Positions 17,290 through 26,820 are shown, counted from the first letter of the stretch. The stretch is 64,000 bases of DNA from Sphingomonas yantingensis (GCF_014199325.1 NZ_JACIJJ010000001.1:186001-250000), one strand, 5' to 3'. A program made the numbers and translations. Notes: generated by a model from the sequence alone, not told the origin.

Positions 17290-17605
17290 GCGACGTGACT
17301 TAAGGACCCGCACGGCGGTTGACCACCGGGCTTTGGGGCATTGCCTCGCCCGTCACCCCGGACTGGTTCCGGGGTCCACGGTTCCGCGAGCCAAGTCGCC
17401 GCTGCTCGCGGGGCACGGTGGACCCCGGAACAGGTCCGGGGTGACGGGAGGGCAGGGCGGACCGGAACAGCCACACCCGTGTATCCCGGCCTTCGCCGGG
17501 GTACGACCCTTGATGCAAGGCAGCCCGCCGCGGCGCCACCTTGACGCCAAACCCGCGCCGGGCGATGATTCCGGCTCGATTCAGGGACATTCGGGGGATT
17601 TTGTC
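17290..17605. repeat. Intergenic region with paired REP-like palindromes
   Basis: This 316-bp gap between the divergent UbiH-type gene and ftsK holds no convincing gene. At 17351-17381 and about 17416-17446 two 31-nt arms form a near-perfect inverted repeat (CGTCACCCCGGAC against GTCCGGGGTGACG at the outer ends); each arm itself contains a smaller CCCCGG/CCGGGG palindrome. A second palindrome, GTATCCCGGC / GCCGGGGTAC, lies at 17481-17504. These are REP/BIME-like elements. Promoters for the two flanking genes must also be here but were not identified. Confidence 0.75.
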
Positions 17606-19924
17606 ATGGCCAGCCGTGCGCAGGCCCAGCATCGCTTGTGGCGCGATACGGTGCGCGAGGGCGCGCGGCGGTCGACCGCGCTGCTCGGCGCGGCGGCGCT
17701 GTTCGTCGGGACGGCGATCCTCTTGCTATCGCTCGCCAGCTACAAGCCCAGCGATCCGGGGCTGAACACCGCGGCGGGCGGCCCGGCGGAAAACTGGTTG
17801 GGGCTGCCCGGCGCCTATGCCGCCGACACGCTCTATACGCTGTTCGGCGTGCCCGCCTTCCTGGTGATGCCGCTCGGCCTCGTCTTCGCCAGCCGGTTGT
17901 GGCGCGACCGCCCGGTCGGCGCGTGGAAGGCGATGCTGCGCGGCGTCCTCATCGGCGTCGTGCTGATGGGCACCGCGCTCGCCTTTCTCGTCGGCGGGTC
18001 GGTGCTGGCGCTGCCCGCGGGCTATGGCGGCATCTTCGGCATGGCCATCGCCTCTGCGGCGCGCGCGGGCGTCGCGCTGATCGGCAATCCGGTGGCCGAG
18101 CTCTGGACGATGCGCGGTCTCGGCACGCTCGCCGGGCTGGCCGGGGTGATCTTCTGGGCACGGGGGATGACGATCGAGCTGCCACGCCCGGCGCTTCGCC
18201 TGCCGCGCCGCGCCGCGCGTGAGGATGAGGAAGACTTGCCCTTCGAGGTCGACGACGACGTGATCGACGCCGCGCCCGAACCGCGGATGCCCGCCCCGCC
18301 GCGCAAGCCCGTCGCCCCCGACCCGCGCCCCGCGCCCGAAATCGCAGAGCGCGCGCCCGCCGTCGTGCCCGCCGCGTCGAAGCCGCAGCAGTCACTCGAC
18401 CTGCGCGACAATTATAAGCTGCCGCCCGCCGACCTACTGCAACAGGCGCCGGCGAATGCGAAGAACACCGTCGACAAGGCGGCGCTGGAGCGGAACGCCC
18501 GCCTCCTTGAAACGGTACTCGACGACTTCAACGTCCGCGGCTCGATCGTCGGCGTGCGCCCCGGCCCGGTCGTCACGATGTATGAGCTGGAGCCGGCCAG
18601 CGGCATCAAGGCCAGCCGCGTCATCCAGCTTGCCGACGACATCGCCCGTAACATGTCGGCGGTGTCGGCGCGCGTCGCGACGATCCCCGGCCGCACCGTG
18701 ATCGGCATCGAGCTGCCCAATGCGCGGCGCGAGACGGTGAACCTGCGCGAGCTGATCGCCAGCCAGGGTTTCGCCGATCAGTCGGCGCAGCTGCCGATCG
18801 TGCTCGGCAAGAACATCTCGGGCGATCCGGTCATCGCCGACCTCGCGCCCATGCCACACCTGCTCGTCGCGGGCACCACCGGCTCGGGCAAGTCGGTCGG
18901 CCTCAACTGCATGATCCTGTCGCTGCTCTATCGGCTGACGCCCGACCAGTGCCGGATGATCATGATCGATCCCAAGATGCTGGAACTCAGCATGTACAAG
19001 GGCATCCCGCACCTCCTCGCCGACGTGGTCACCGACCCGCCCAAGGCGGTGCGCGCGCTCAAATGGGCGGTCGAGCAGATGGAGGACCGCTATCGCATGA
19101 TGGCGAGCGTCAACGTTCGCTCGCTCGGCAGCTTCAACGAAAAGGTGCGCGCGGCCAAGGCCAAGGGGCAGAAGCTCGGCCGCAAGGTGCAGGTCGGATA
19201 CGACGACAACGGCCGCCCGGTGCACGAGGAAGAGACGCTCGACCTGTCGCCGCTGCCGCAGATCGTCATCATCGTCGACGAGCTGGCCGACCTGATGATG
19301 ACCGCGGGCAAGGAGGTCGAGTTCCTGATCCAGCGCCTCGCGCAAAAGGCGCGCGCGGCGGGCATCCACCTCATCATGGCGACGCAGCGCCCCTCGGTCG
19401 ACGTCATCACCGGCGTCATCAAGGCGAACCTGCCGACGCGCATCAGCTTCCACGTCACGTCGAAGATCGATTCGCGAACGATCCTGGGCGAGCAGGGCGC
19501 CGAACAGCTGCTCGGCCGCGGCGACATGCTCTACATGCCCGGCGGCAAGGCGCTGGCACGTGTCCACGGCCCCTTCGTCAGCGACGAGGAGGTGCAGGCG
19601 ATCGCCGATTTCTGGCGCGGGCAGGGCGAGCCCGACTATATCGACGCAGTCACCAACGAGCCCGACGGCGACGCCGATTTCAGCATGGACGGCGCGCCGG
19701 TGGGCGGCGACAGCCCAGAGGACCAGATGTACCGAAACGGCATCGCGCTGGTCGCGCAGAGCCAGAAGGCCTCGACCTCGTGGCTCCAGCGCCAGCTGCG
19801 CATCGGCTACAATTCCGCCGCGCGTCTGATCGAGCGGATGGAAAAGGACGGCCTCGTCTCCAAGCCCGACCATGTCGGTCGGCGAGAGGTGCTGATGGAC
19901 GAGGAGGGGCGGCCGCTCGCCTGA
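17606..19924 (+). CDS. ftsK: DNA translocase FtsK
   Basis: A 772-residue septal DNA pump that aligns and clears chromosome termini during division. About four N-terminal membrane helices cover residues 25-190, followed by a short Pro/Ala-rich linker (to about residue 270). The motor has Walker A GTTGSGKS at residues 423-430, Walker B IVIIVDELADLMM near residue 555, and the later GRGDMLYMPGGKALARVHG. A C-terminal gamma winged-helix domain (QLRIGYNSAARLIERMEKDG, VSKPDHVGRREVL) reads KOPS-like sequences. The frame stays open far upstream but the ATG at 17606 gives the standard N-terminus. Confidence 0.96.
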   Translation: MASRAQAQHRLWRDTVREGARRSTALLGAAALFVGTAILLLSLASYKPSDPGLNTAAGGPAENWLGLPGAYAADTLYTLFGVPAFLVMPLGLVFASRLWRDRPVGAWKAMLRGVLIGVVLMGTALAFLVGGSVLALPAGYGGIFGMAIASAARAGVALIGNPVAELWTMRGLGTLAGLAGVIFWARGMTIELPRPALRLPRRAAREDEEDLPFEVDDDVIDAAPEPRMPAPPRKPVAPDPRPAPEIAERAPAVVPAASKPQQSLDLRDNYKLPPADLLQQAPANAKNTVDKAALERNARLLETVLDDFNVRGSIVGVRPGPVVTMYELEPASGIKASRVIQLADDIARNMSAVSARVATIPGRTVIGIELPNARRETVNLRELIASQGFADQSAQLPIVLGKNISGDPVIADLAPMPHLLVAGTTGSGKSVGLNCMILSLLYRLTPDQCRMIMIDPKMLELSMYKGIPHLLADVVTDPPKAVRALKWAVEQMEDRYRMMASVNVRSLGSFNEKVRAAKAKGQKLGRKVQVGYDDNGRPVHEEETLDLSPLPQIVIIVDELADLMMTAGKEVEFLIQRLAQKARAAGIHLIMATQRPSVDVITGVIKANLPTRISFHVTSKIDSRTILGEQGAEQLLGRGDMLYMPGGKALARVHGPFVSDEEVQAIADFWRGQGEPDYIDAVTNEPDGDADFSMDGAPVGGDSPEDQMYRNGIALVAQSQKASTSWLQRQLRIGYNSAARLIERMEKDGLVSKPDHVGRREVLMDEEGRPLA

Positions 19925-20010
19925 ACCCCGGGCTGAACCGGGGCCTGAACGGCCGATTCACGCCCGCTTCATCGCGGAACCTCTAGCCGGTTCGCATGTC
20001 TAGGACTGCC

Positions 20011-20625
20011 ATGATCCGTTACGCACCCGTCGCGGCGCTCGTCGCCGTCACCGCCGCCGTTCCCGCCGCCCAAGCGCAGCAGGGCGACCTTGCCGCCGTC
20101 CAGGCGCATCTGCGCGCCGTCGACAGTATGATCGCCGCGTTCGCGCAGACCGATCGGTCGGGCAAGGTGCTGAACGGCACGCTGACGCTGAAGAAGCCGG
20201 GCAGGATCCGCTTCCAGTATGAAAAGGGCGTGCCGATCCTGATCGTCGGCGACGGCAAGGCGATCTGGTTCCTCGACTATTCGGTGGGCCAGCGGTCGCG
20301 CTGGCCGATCGGCGATTCGCCGCTGGGCGTGCTGATCGACCCCAACCGCGACATCTCGAAATACGCCAAGGTGGTGCCGAGCAGCAGCCCGAACATCCTG
20401 AGCGTCGAGGCCTATGACGCCAAGCGGCCTGAATATGGACGCATCACGATGATTTTCGAGCGGCAGGCATCGGCCCCCGGTGGCCTGATGCTTCAGGGTT
20501 GGGTCGCGCTTGATTCGCAGAAGAATCGCACCACCGTCCGCCTCACCAACCAGCGGTTCAACGTGCCCGTTTCCGATAACACGTTCCGTTTCAACGACCC
20601 GCGGAAGGGAACGCGCCGGAACTGA
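20011..20625 (+). CDS. lolA: Outer-membrane lipoprotein carrier protein LolA
   Basis: A 204-residue periplasmic chaperone that carries lipoproteins from LolCDE to the outer membrane. A signal peptide (MIRYAPVAALVAVTAAVPAAQA) is followed by AVQAHLRAVDSMIAAFAQ-type start, GKVLNGTLTLKKPGRIRFQYEKG and the conserved YFLD-like WFLDYSVGQ segment, with the C-terminal NRTTVRLTNQRFNVPVSD typical of LolA. An in-frame ATG at 19996 would add five residues; the later ATG has AGGA upstream. It follows ftsK by under 100 bases, the common alphaproteobacterial order. Confidence 0.92.
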   Translation: MIRYAPVAALVAVTAAVPAAQAQQGDLAAVQAHLRAVDSMIAAFAQTDRSGKVLNGTLTLKKPGRIRFQYEKGVPILIVGDGKAIWFLDYSVGQRSRWPIGDSPLGVLIDPNRDISKYAKVVPSSSPNILSVEAYDAKRPEYGRITMIFERQASAPGGLMLQGWVALDSQKNRTTVRLTNQRFNVPVSDNTFRFNDPRKGTRRN

Positions 20626-20773
20626 CGATCCGTTCATCCGCGCGCAAGGTTGGGGGGCCTATTTCTGGTTCCGCGGAGATGGGGCGCTTTCCGGGATTTT
20701 CCCCCTGTTGCCCGGGCTTCGGCCCCCATCCTCCAGCCTGCGTGACTGAACGCCAGGTCGGCCCTCGCTCCAT

Positions 20774-20797
20774 GCCCCCGGAGCGGGGGCCTTTCCG
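20774..20797 (+). terminator. Probable terminator between lolA and xthA
   Basis: GCCCCCGGAGCGGGGGC forms a strong hairpin at 20774-20790 followed by a weak CTTTCC run. It would end lolA transcription; the rest of 20626-20857 holds further short G+C-rich inverted sequences but no gene. Confidence 0.6.
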
Positions 20798-20857
20798 TTT
20801 GCGGGCCAAAGCCCGTGGCTGGCGGACCGGCCGATGCGCGGCTACATCGCGGCGCAC

Positions 20858-21655
20858 ATGACCGACACGCTCAAGATCGCTTCGTGGAACATCAATTCGG
20901 TGCGGTTCCGCATGGACATCGTCACCCGCTTCCTGACCGAGGCCGCGCCCGACATCCTATGCCTTCAGGAAACGAAGGTGGTGGATGAGGATTTCCCACA
21001 CGGCCCCTTACGCGCGCTCGATTACGAGCACATCGTCATCCATGGCCAGCGGATGCACCACGGCGTCGCGATCCTGTCCAAGGTACCGCTCATCGAGGAC
21101 GACCGCTTCGACTGGCAGGCAAACGGCGAGGCGCGGCATGTCGGCGTGCGCTTGCCGAACGGATTGCGGCTCGAGAACGTCTATGTGCCTGCGGGCGGTG
21201 ACGTGCCCGACCGCGAGGTGAATCCCAAGTTCGGCCAGAAGCTCGATTTCGTCGAGCGGATGACGCGCTGGTCCGAAGGGTTGAAAGGCATCCCGACGCT
21301 GCTCGTCGGCGATTTCAACATCGCCCCGCTTGAAAGCGACGTGTGGAGCCACAAGCAACTGCTCGATGTCGTCAGCCATACGCCGATCGAGGTCCAGGCG
21401 CTGGGCCGGCTTCAGGCGGCGAACGACTGGGTCGACCTTGGCCGCCGGTTCGTGCCGCCGCCCGCGCGGCTCTATACCTGGTGGAGCTACCGCGCGAAGG
21501 ACTGGGCGGCGTCGGATCGCGGCCGGCGGCTCGACCACATGTGGGCGAGTGCCGACGTCGCCGCGACGGCGACCGCCCACCGCGTGTTCGAGGATTGCCG
21601 AAGCTGGCTGAAGCCCAGTGACCATATCCCGCTGATGACCGAGTTCGCGCTTTGA
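20858..21655 (+). CDS. xthA: Exodeoxyribonuclease III
   Basis: A 265-residue AP endonuclease/3'-5' exonuclease of the EEP superfamily acting in base-excision repair. Motifs are LKIASWNINSVRFR at the start, LCLQETKV (metal-binding Glu) near residue 37, a middle LVGDFNIAP (Asp/Asn) near residue 155, and the C-terminal RRLDHMWAS and SDHIPLMTEF (catalytic Asp-His). The ATG at 20858 gives the usual family N-terminus; an upstream ATG at 20834 would add eight residues. Its stop overlaps the ribA start. Confidence 0.93.
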   Translation: MTDTLKIASWNINSVRFRMDIVTRFLTEAAPDILCLQETKVVDEDFPHGPLRALDYEHIVIHGQRMHHGVAILSKVPLIEDDRFDWQANGEARHVGVRLPNGLRLENVYVPAGGDVPDREVNPKFGQKLDFVERMTRWSEGLKGIPTLLVGDFNIAPLESDVWSHKQLLDVVSHTPIEVQALGRLQAANDWVDLGRRFVPPPARLYTWWSYRAKDWAASDRGRRLDHMWASADVAATATAHRVFEDCRSWLKPSDHIPLMTEFAL

Positions 21656-22713
21656 GCGACCCCGCCCGCGATGCCGCGCGCGCGATCGACGCGCTGCGTC
21701 GCGGCTGGCCCGTCGCGCTGGCGGGCGAAGGCGGCGCGATCGAGGTCTTGGCGATCGAGAGCGGCGATGCCAACCGGCTTGCCGACTTCGATGCGGGCGG
21801 GCGCGCCGATGTGCTCTTGTCCGCCGGGCGTGCCGCGACGCTCAAGCTTGCGAACCAGGCCGATGCCGCGGTCCCTGACGCGCCGGTGCGGATCGAGCGG
21901 GCGCCCTGGCTCGACTTCGCCGCCGCGACCGCGCTCGCCGATCCGCAGTTCGATCTGGCAACCCCGTTCAAGGGACCGTTCCACGCCGCCCCTGTCGCCG
22001 TGCCCGACGCGGCCGCCGCGGCGCTTCGTCTCGCGAGGATCGCCGGCATACTGCCCGCCTTTTTCGTACGGCCCTATGCCGGCACCGACGCGCTGCCGAT
22101 CGCAGCGATCGACGCGCACGAGGATGCCGGCCGCCTCGCCATCGCCGCGCGCGCTCGGTTGCCGGTGGTAGCGGCCGAGGATGCGGAGATCGTCGCGTTC
22201 CGCACGCCCGAGGCGGCGGGCGAGCATGTCGCGCTCCTCATCGGCCAGCCGACCGGCGCGCCGCCGCTCGTCCGGCTGCACAGCGAGTGCCTGACCGGCG
22301 ACGCGCTCGGCAGCCTCAAATGCGATTGCGGGCCGCAGTTGCAGGCGGCGCTCGCCGCGATGCGTGCCGATGGCTGGGGCATCCTCCTGTATCTCAGGCA
22401 GGAGGGGCGCGGGATCGGGCTGGTCAACAAGCTGCGCGCCTATGCGCTGCAGGATCAGGGGTTCGATACCGTCGATGCCAACACGCGCCTGGGCTTCGCG
22501 ATCGATGCGCGTGATTTCGGCGTGGCGGCGCAGATGCTGAGGCTGCTCGGCCAGACGCGCATCCGGCTGATGACTAACAATCCCGAAAAGGTCGCCTCGC
22601 TCGAGGCCGCTGGGATCGCGGTCGCCGAGCGCGTGCCGCACAAGCTGCCGCCCAATCCGCACAACGAACGCTATCTTGCGACCAAGCGCGACCGGACGGG
22701 GCACCAGCTCTAG
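21652..22713 (+). CDS. ribA: GTP cyclohydrolase II
   Basis: A 353-residue enzyme catalysing the first step of riboflavin synthesis from GTP. The zinc site is Cys213, Cys224 and Cys226 (ECLTGD, LKCDCG), followed by LRQEGRGIGLVNKLRAY, DTVDANTRLGF and RLMTNNPEKV. The first 150-200 residues form a divergent extra domain as in other alphaproteobacterial RibA proteins, lacking obvious DHBP synthase motifs. Translation appears to start at TTG 21652, whose codon overlaps the xthA stop. Riboflavin supply is relevant to the many flavoproteins in this window but that is only a remark. Confidence 0.92.
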   Translation: MSDPARDAARAIDALRRGWPVALAGEGGAIEVLAIESGDANRLADFDAGGRADVLLSAGRAATLKLANQADAAVPDAPVRIERAPWLDFAAATALADPQFDLATPFKGPFHAAPVAVPDAAAAALRLARIAGILPAFFVRPYAGTDALPIAAIDAHEDAGRLAIAARARLPVVAAEDAEIVAFRTPEAAGEHVALLIGQPTGAPPLVRLHSECLTGDALGSLKCDCGPQLQAALAAMRADGWGILLYLRQEGRGIGLVNKLRAYALQDQGFDTVDANTRLGFAIDARDFGVAAQMLRLLGQTRIRLMTNNPEKVASLEAAGIAVAERVPHKLPPNPHNERYLATKRDRTGHQL

Positions 22714-22814
22714 CCGCGAGAGAAAGCTCCGTTTCCGATCGGGTTACCAGCGGCGATAACCGAATCTTGGGGACGAAAACGGACCCTCCATCGGCAGTGA
22801 TGGGGGCCAAGTAC

Positions 22815-25142
22815 ATGTTTGCGATCCTGAATTGTCTGACGGTCGATCACGATCCGGCGCTCGTGGCGCTTGCCGCGCTGGTGTGGATCATCGGTAGCCT
22901 CGCCCTGTTCCTCCTGCTGCGCCGAGCCGGGGACTGCGTCGAGGCGCGGCGGCGGCAGTGGCTGGCGGTGGCGGCGCTGTCGGCAGGAATTGGCATCTGG
23001 GCCACCCATTTCGTCGCGATGCTCGCCTATCGTACGCCGATCCCGCTGCGATTCGGCATGGCGCTGACGATCCTGTCGGCGGCGGCGGCGGTCTGCTGCT
23101 TCTGGGCGGCGCTGCACGTCGCCGGCAAGCAGCCGCGGGCATGGCGCAGCCTGGCGGCGGGCGTCATCGCCGCGCTTGGCGTCGGGACGATGCACTTCAT
23201 CGGCATGACCGCGCTGGAGGGGGTGGTGCATCTTGGCGTCGCGCCGGTGCCCGTGCTGATCGCCGGCGGTCTGGTCGCGGGGCTGTTTGCGGCGGCGTTC
23301 GGGACGCGCGATCTCGGAAGGACCGCCGGGATCGTCGTGCCCGCCGCACTGTCCGTGCTGGCGGTCGTCATCCTCCATTTCACCGCGATCGACGCGACCA
23401 CGCTGATCCTCGACCCCGCGCTTGCGAGCGAGGCGGACGGCGACCCGATCTGGGTCGTCGCCGCGGTCATGGCGGTTACGATCGGCCTGATCCTGCTGGT
23501 GCTGGCGGGGGCGTTTCTCGATCGGCTGCTCACCGACCTCAAGGGCCTGACCGAGGCGACGCTGGAGGGGCTGGCGATCGTCGGCCGCGACGGCCGCATC
23601 GTCGAGGTCAACGCCCGGCTTGCCGCCATTCTCGGCATCGAGAGCCGCAGCCTGATTGGCACCCGGCCGGAGGCGCTGTTCGTCGACGGCGGCGGCGCCC
23701 CGCTCGCCTGGTTCGACGAAGGGCCGGTCGAGGCGCGCGCCTTCGACGCGGTGCAGGAGGACCAGTGGCTCGAGATCGCCACCCACTCGATCGAGTATCG
23801 CGGTCGGCCGTGCCGGGTGCTGGCGGTCCGCGACCTCACTGAACGCAAGCGGTTCGAGCGGCGCATCCAGCACCTCGCCACCCACGACCCGCTGACCCAG
23901 CTGCCCAACCGCGCACACTTCACCCAGGTGCTGGAAGCGCAGCTTCGCGACCTGACCCGGCCATTCGCGCTGCTCGCGCTCGACCTCGACCGGTTCAAGG
24001 CGGTCAACGACATCTTCGGCCACGCCGCGGGGGACGAGGTGCTGTGCAAGGTGACGCGCATCCTGCGCGAGACGGTGCGCGCCGGCGATCTGGTCGCGCG
24101 GATCGGCGGGGACGAGTTCGTCATCCTTGCCGACCATGCCGACGCCGCCGACAGCGCGCAGCAACTGGCGCAGCGCATCCTCACCGCCTTCGCCGCCGAA
24201 ATGGACACCGCGCGCGATCCGATGGCGGTGGGGGTCAGTATTGGCATCGCCATCTTCCCGCGCGACGGCGCCGATGCAGAGGGTCTGCGCCTCAACGCGG
24301 ACATCGCGCTGTATCGCGCCAAGCAGAGCGGCCGCGGGCAGTTCCGCTTCTTCGACACGCAGATGGACCATCTGGCCCGCGAGCGCCGCGAGTTGGAGCA
24401 CGAACTGCGCCAGGCGATCGCCGCGGACCAGCTCCACCTCGTCTTCCAGCCGCTCGTCTCGACCGCCCGCGGGCAGGTGGTGGGGTATGAGGCGCTGCTG
24501 CGCTGGGATCATCCGGCGCGCGGGCGGATCGCGCCCGACATCTTCATCCCGATCGCCGAGGAAACGGGCGCGATCGTGCCGATCGGCGAGTGGGTGCTGC
24601 GCCGCGCCTGCCGGACCGCGGCGGGCTGGGCGGGCGATGTGGGGGTCGCGGTCAACGTATCGCCGGTGCAGCTCCTGGTGCCCAACCTGCCCGCGATTGT
24701 CGCCGATGCGCTCGCCGAAAGCGGATTGGCGCCCGAGCGGCTGGAGCTGGAGATCACCGAAACCGCCTTGCTGCGCAATCGCGAGACGACGCTGGCCGTG
24801 CTGCACGCGATCAAGGCGCTGGGCGTCCGGATCGCGATGGACGATTTCGGCACCGGCTATTCGTCGCTCAACAACCTTCAGGCATTTCCGTTCGACAAGA
24901 TCAAGATCGACAAGAGCTTCGTCTCCTCGGTCGAGGACGACGAGGCCGCCCGGTCGATCATCCGCGCGATCGTCGGGCTGGGGCGCAGCCTCAACCTGCC
25001 GGTGGTGGCGGAGGGGGTGGAGACCGACGCACAGCGCCGCGTGGTGACCGAGGAGGGGTGCCCGCAGGCGCAGGGCTATCTGTTCGGGATGCCGGCCGAG
25101 CATCCGGTGCTGCCGGCGATGCGCCTGCGCTCGGTCGGATAG
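22815..25142 (+). CDS. MHYT-PAS-GGDEF-EAL protein (cyclic-di-GMP signalling)
   Basis: A 775-residue membrane signalling protein. The N-terminal MHYT sensor has about seven helices (residues 10-240) with repeats ATHFVAMLAY, MHFIGMTALEG and LHFTAIDATT. A PAS domain follows at about 250-350 (ATLEGLAIVGRDGRIVEVNA). The GGDEF domain has an intact RIGGDEF at 431-435, so diguanylate cyclase activity is possible. The EAL domain has EALLRW at 559-564 and DDFGTGYSSL, so phosphodiesterase activity is also possible. MHYT domains are thought to sense diatomic gases through copper. The ATG at 22815 has GGGGG upstream; ATG 22800 and TTG 22767 are alternatives. Confidence 0.93.
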   Translation: MFAILNCLTVDHDPALVALAALVWIIGSLALFLLLRRAGDCVEARRRQWLAVAALSAGIGIWATHFVAMLAYRTPIPLRFGMALTILSAAAAVCCFWAALHVAGKQPRAWRSLAAGVIAALGVGTMHFIGMTALEGVVHLGVAPVPVLIAGGLVAGLFAAAFGTRDLGRTAGIVVPAALSVLAVVILHFTAIDATTLILDPALASEADGDPIWVVAAVMAVTIGLILLVLAGAFLDRLLTDLKGLTEATLEGLAIVGRDGRIVEVNARLAAILGIESRSLIGTRPEALFVDGGGAPLAWFDEGPVEARAFDAVQEDQWLEIATHSIEYRGRPCRVLAVRDLTERKRFERRIQHLATHDPLTQLPNRAHFTQVLEAQLRDLTRPFALLALDLDRFKAVNDIFGHAAGDEVLCKVTRILRETVRAGDLVARIGGDEFVILADHADAADSAQQLAQRILTAFAAEMDTARDPMAVGVSIGIAIFPRDGADAEGLRLNADIALYRAKQSGRGQFRFFDTQMDHLARERRELEHELRQAIAADQLHLVFQPLVSTARGQVVGYEALLRWDHPARGRIAPDIFIPIAEETGAIVPIGEWVLRRACRTAAGWAGDVGVAVNVSPVQLLVPNLPAIVADALAESGLAPERLELEITETALLRNRETTLAVLHAIKALGVRIAMDDFGTGYSSLNNLQAFPFDKIKIDKSFVSSVEDDEAARSIIRAIVGLGRSLNLPVVAEGVETDAQRRVVTEEGCPQAQGYLFGMPAEHPVLPAMRLRSVG

Positions 25143-25204
25143 CGACGCGCGGAGCCGCCGGCGCGGGCCTGCGTTATCGGCGGGTCACCGATCGGGAAAC
25201 CGCC

Positions 25205-25936
25205 TTGCACCGACCATTCATCGACCGGACCTGGGCGCGTCGCCCCGATACGCGGATTCTCGTCGCGCTGCTGCTCGTCACCGCGGGGCTGGCCGGCTTC
25301 GCCTACGTCGCGTCGGAGGTGATGGAGGGGCATCCGCTGGCGATCGACCGCTGGCTGCTGCTCCTGCTTCGCCAGGTCGCCGATCCCGGCGTGTCGATCG
25401 GTCCGCGCTGGTTCGGGCAGGCGATGCTGGACCTCACGGCGCTCGGCGGGGGCACGGTGCTGACGCTGGTGACGATCTTCGTGACCGGCTATCTGGCCGC
25501 GCGACGCAAGCTGGCGCTGGCGGCGTTCGTCGCCGGGTCGATCGGCAGCGGCGCCGTCCTCACCGCACTGCTCAAGATCGTCTTTGCCCGCGCGCGGCCC
25601 GACATCGTCCCGCATCTGGTCGAGGTGAGTTCGGCGAGCTTTCCCAGCGGCCATGCGATGAACTCGGCGATGGTCTATCTGACCGGCGCGGCACTCCTCG
25701 CCAGTGCCGAGCCGGACCGGCGCGTGCGCGTGTTCCTCATCACCGCGGCGCTGCTCCTCACGCTGTCGATCGGCTTTTCGCGCGTGTTCCTCGGCGTGCA
25801 TTTCCCGACCGACGTGCTGGCGGGCTGGGCGATCGGCATCGCCTGGGCCGTCGCGGCGTCGTGGGTCGCCGCGATCCTCCAGCGGCGTCAGGCGATCGAG
25901 GGTGCGGAGGGGACGACGACCTCGACCGCGCCCTGA
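25205..25936 (+). CDS. PAP2-family membrane phosphatase
   Basis: A 243-residue membrane protein with about six helices. The three phosphatase signature blocks are intact: KIVFARARPD, SFPSGHAM and SRVFLGVHFPTD. Such enzymes dephosphorylate phosphatidate, undecaprenyl pyrophosphate or related lipid phosphates on the outer face of the inner membrane. Start is probably TTG 25205; no in-frame ATG gives a full-length protein. Its 3' end overlaps the convergent lipid kinase gene by 49 bases. Confidence 0.88.
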   Translation: MHRPFIDRTWARRPDTRILVALLLVTAGLAGFAYVASEVMEGHPLAIDRWLLLLLRQVADPGVSIGPRWFGQAMLDLTALGGGTVLTLVTIFVTGYLAARRKLALAAFVAGSIGSGAVLTALLKIVFARARPDIVPHLVEVSSASFPSGHAMNSAMVYLTGAALLASAEPDRRVRVFLITAALLLTLSIGFSRVFLGVHFPTDVLAGWAIGIAWAVAASWVAAILQRRQAIEGAEGTTTSTAP

Positions 25937-26820
25937 GCGACGCGAACCGTCACCGGCGTCTTCGCCAGGCATTCGCCGTCGATCGAGATCTTCTGACGCG
26001 GGCGGGTGCGCAGGCCGAGCGCTTCCCCCCGGAACTCGACGGTGTTGGCGCTGCGCGACTTCAGCCGCACCACCTTGGCATACCAGTCGAAGGCGAGGCG
26101 CAGGAGGCTGCGTCCCGTCACCGCCTGTATGACGAGGTCGCCGCTGTCGACGTCGGTCGTCTCGATCAGTTCGACCCCGCCATGATAGCGCCCGTTGAAG
26201 ATGCGCACTTCGCTGGCCCAGGTGCGATGCTCGCCCGCCGCATCCTCGACCGTCAGGCGAAAGGGGCGGAAGCGGGTCAGGCACCAGATCGCCCAGCCGA
26301 GATAGCCGACGCGGCCCAGATAGCGCTTCAGCTTGTGCGGCACGGTATCGCCGATCATCGGCGACAGGCCGAGGGCGGCGGCGTTGACGAAATAATGCTC
26401 GCCGATCCGGCCGAGGTCGATGCGCCGCCGCCGGCCGCTCGCGATCGTCTGGACTGCGCCAGCCAGGTCGAGCGGCAGGCCGAGCGTGCGCGCAAAGCTG
26501 TTGGCGGTGCCGAGCGGCAGCACGGCGAACACGCACTCGGTCCCCGCGACGTGGCGGACCAGCCGTGCGAGCGAGCCGTCGCCGCCGCCGACAATCACCA
26601 TCGGCGCACCGTCGCGTACCGCCCCGGCGACGATTCCGTCGAGATCGGCGGGATCCTTGACCGCGTGCGATGCGATGAGGGTGATCCCTGCCGCCTCGAG
26701 CCGCGCCTTGGCCTCGCCGCACAGCGCTTCGCCCTTTCGCGAATGGGCGTTGACGATCAGGACCGCGTGGTCGGGAACGGGGTTGTCGGAATGCTGCAAT
26801 TCGGTTCGACCCGCTTCCAT
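25888..26820 (-). CDS. Diacylglycerol/lipid kinase family protein
   Basis: A 310-residue DagK-catalytic-domain protein. The nucleotide-binding GGGDGS is at residues 78-83 and LPLGTANSFARTLGLP follows near residue 101. C-terminal beta-rich lipid-binding segments include RIFNGRYHGGVELIE and KISIDGE. Family members phosphorylate diacylglycerol or sphingoid-type lipids. This is of interest in a sphingolipid-bearing genus, but the substrate cannot be told. It overlaps tail-to-tail with a PAP2 phosphatase that could do the opposite reaction. Confidence 0.9.
   Translation of the reverse strand: MEAGRTELQHSDNPVPDHAVLIVNAHSRKGEALCGEAKARLEAAGITLIASHAVKDPADLDGIVAGAVRDGAPMVIVGGGDGSLARLVRHVAGTECVFAVLPLGTANSFARTLGLPLDLAGAVQTIASGRRRRIDLGRIGEHYFVNAAALGLSPMIGDTVPHKLKRYLGRVGYLGWAIWCLTRFRPFRLTVEDAAGEHRTWASEVRIFNGRYHGGVELIETTDVDSGDLVIQAVTGRSLLRLAFDWYAKVVRLKSRSANTVEFRGEALGLRTRPRQKISIDGECLAKTPVTVRVAQGAVEVVVPSAPSIA

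Noticed and set aside
17351..17504. CRISPR-like repeats
   Set aside because: The units are inverted rather than direct, few in number and lack regular unique spacers; they fit REP-like palindromes.
16775..17605. N-terminal extension of ftsK giving a 1049-residue protein
   Set aside because: The added part is antisense to the UbiH-type gene and runs through REP repeats. FtsK proteins of the expected length start at ATG 17606.
22710..25103. A 797-codon open frame antisense to the MHYT-GGDEF-EAL gene
   Set aside because: It mirrors the real gene's codon bias and has a low-complexity Arg/Asp/His-rich translation with no domain.
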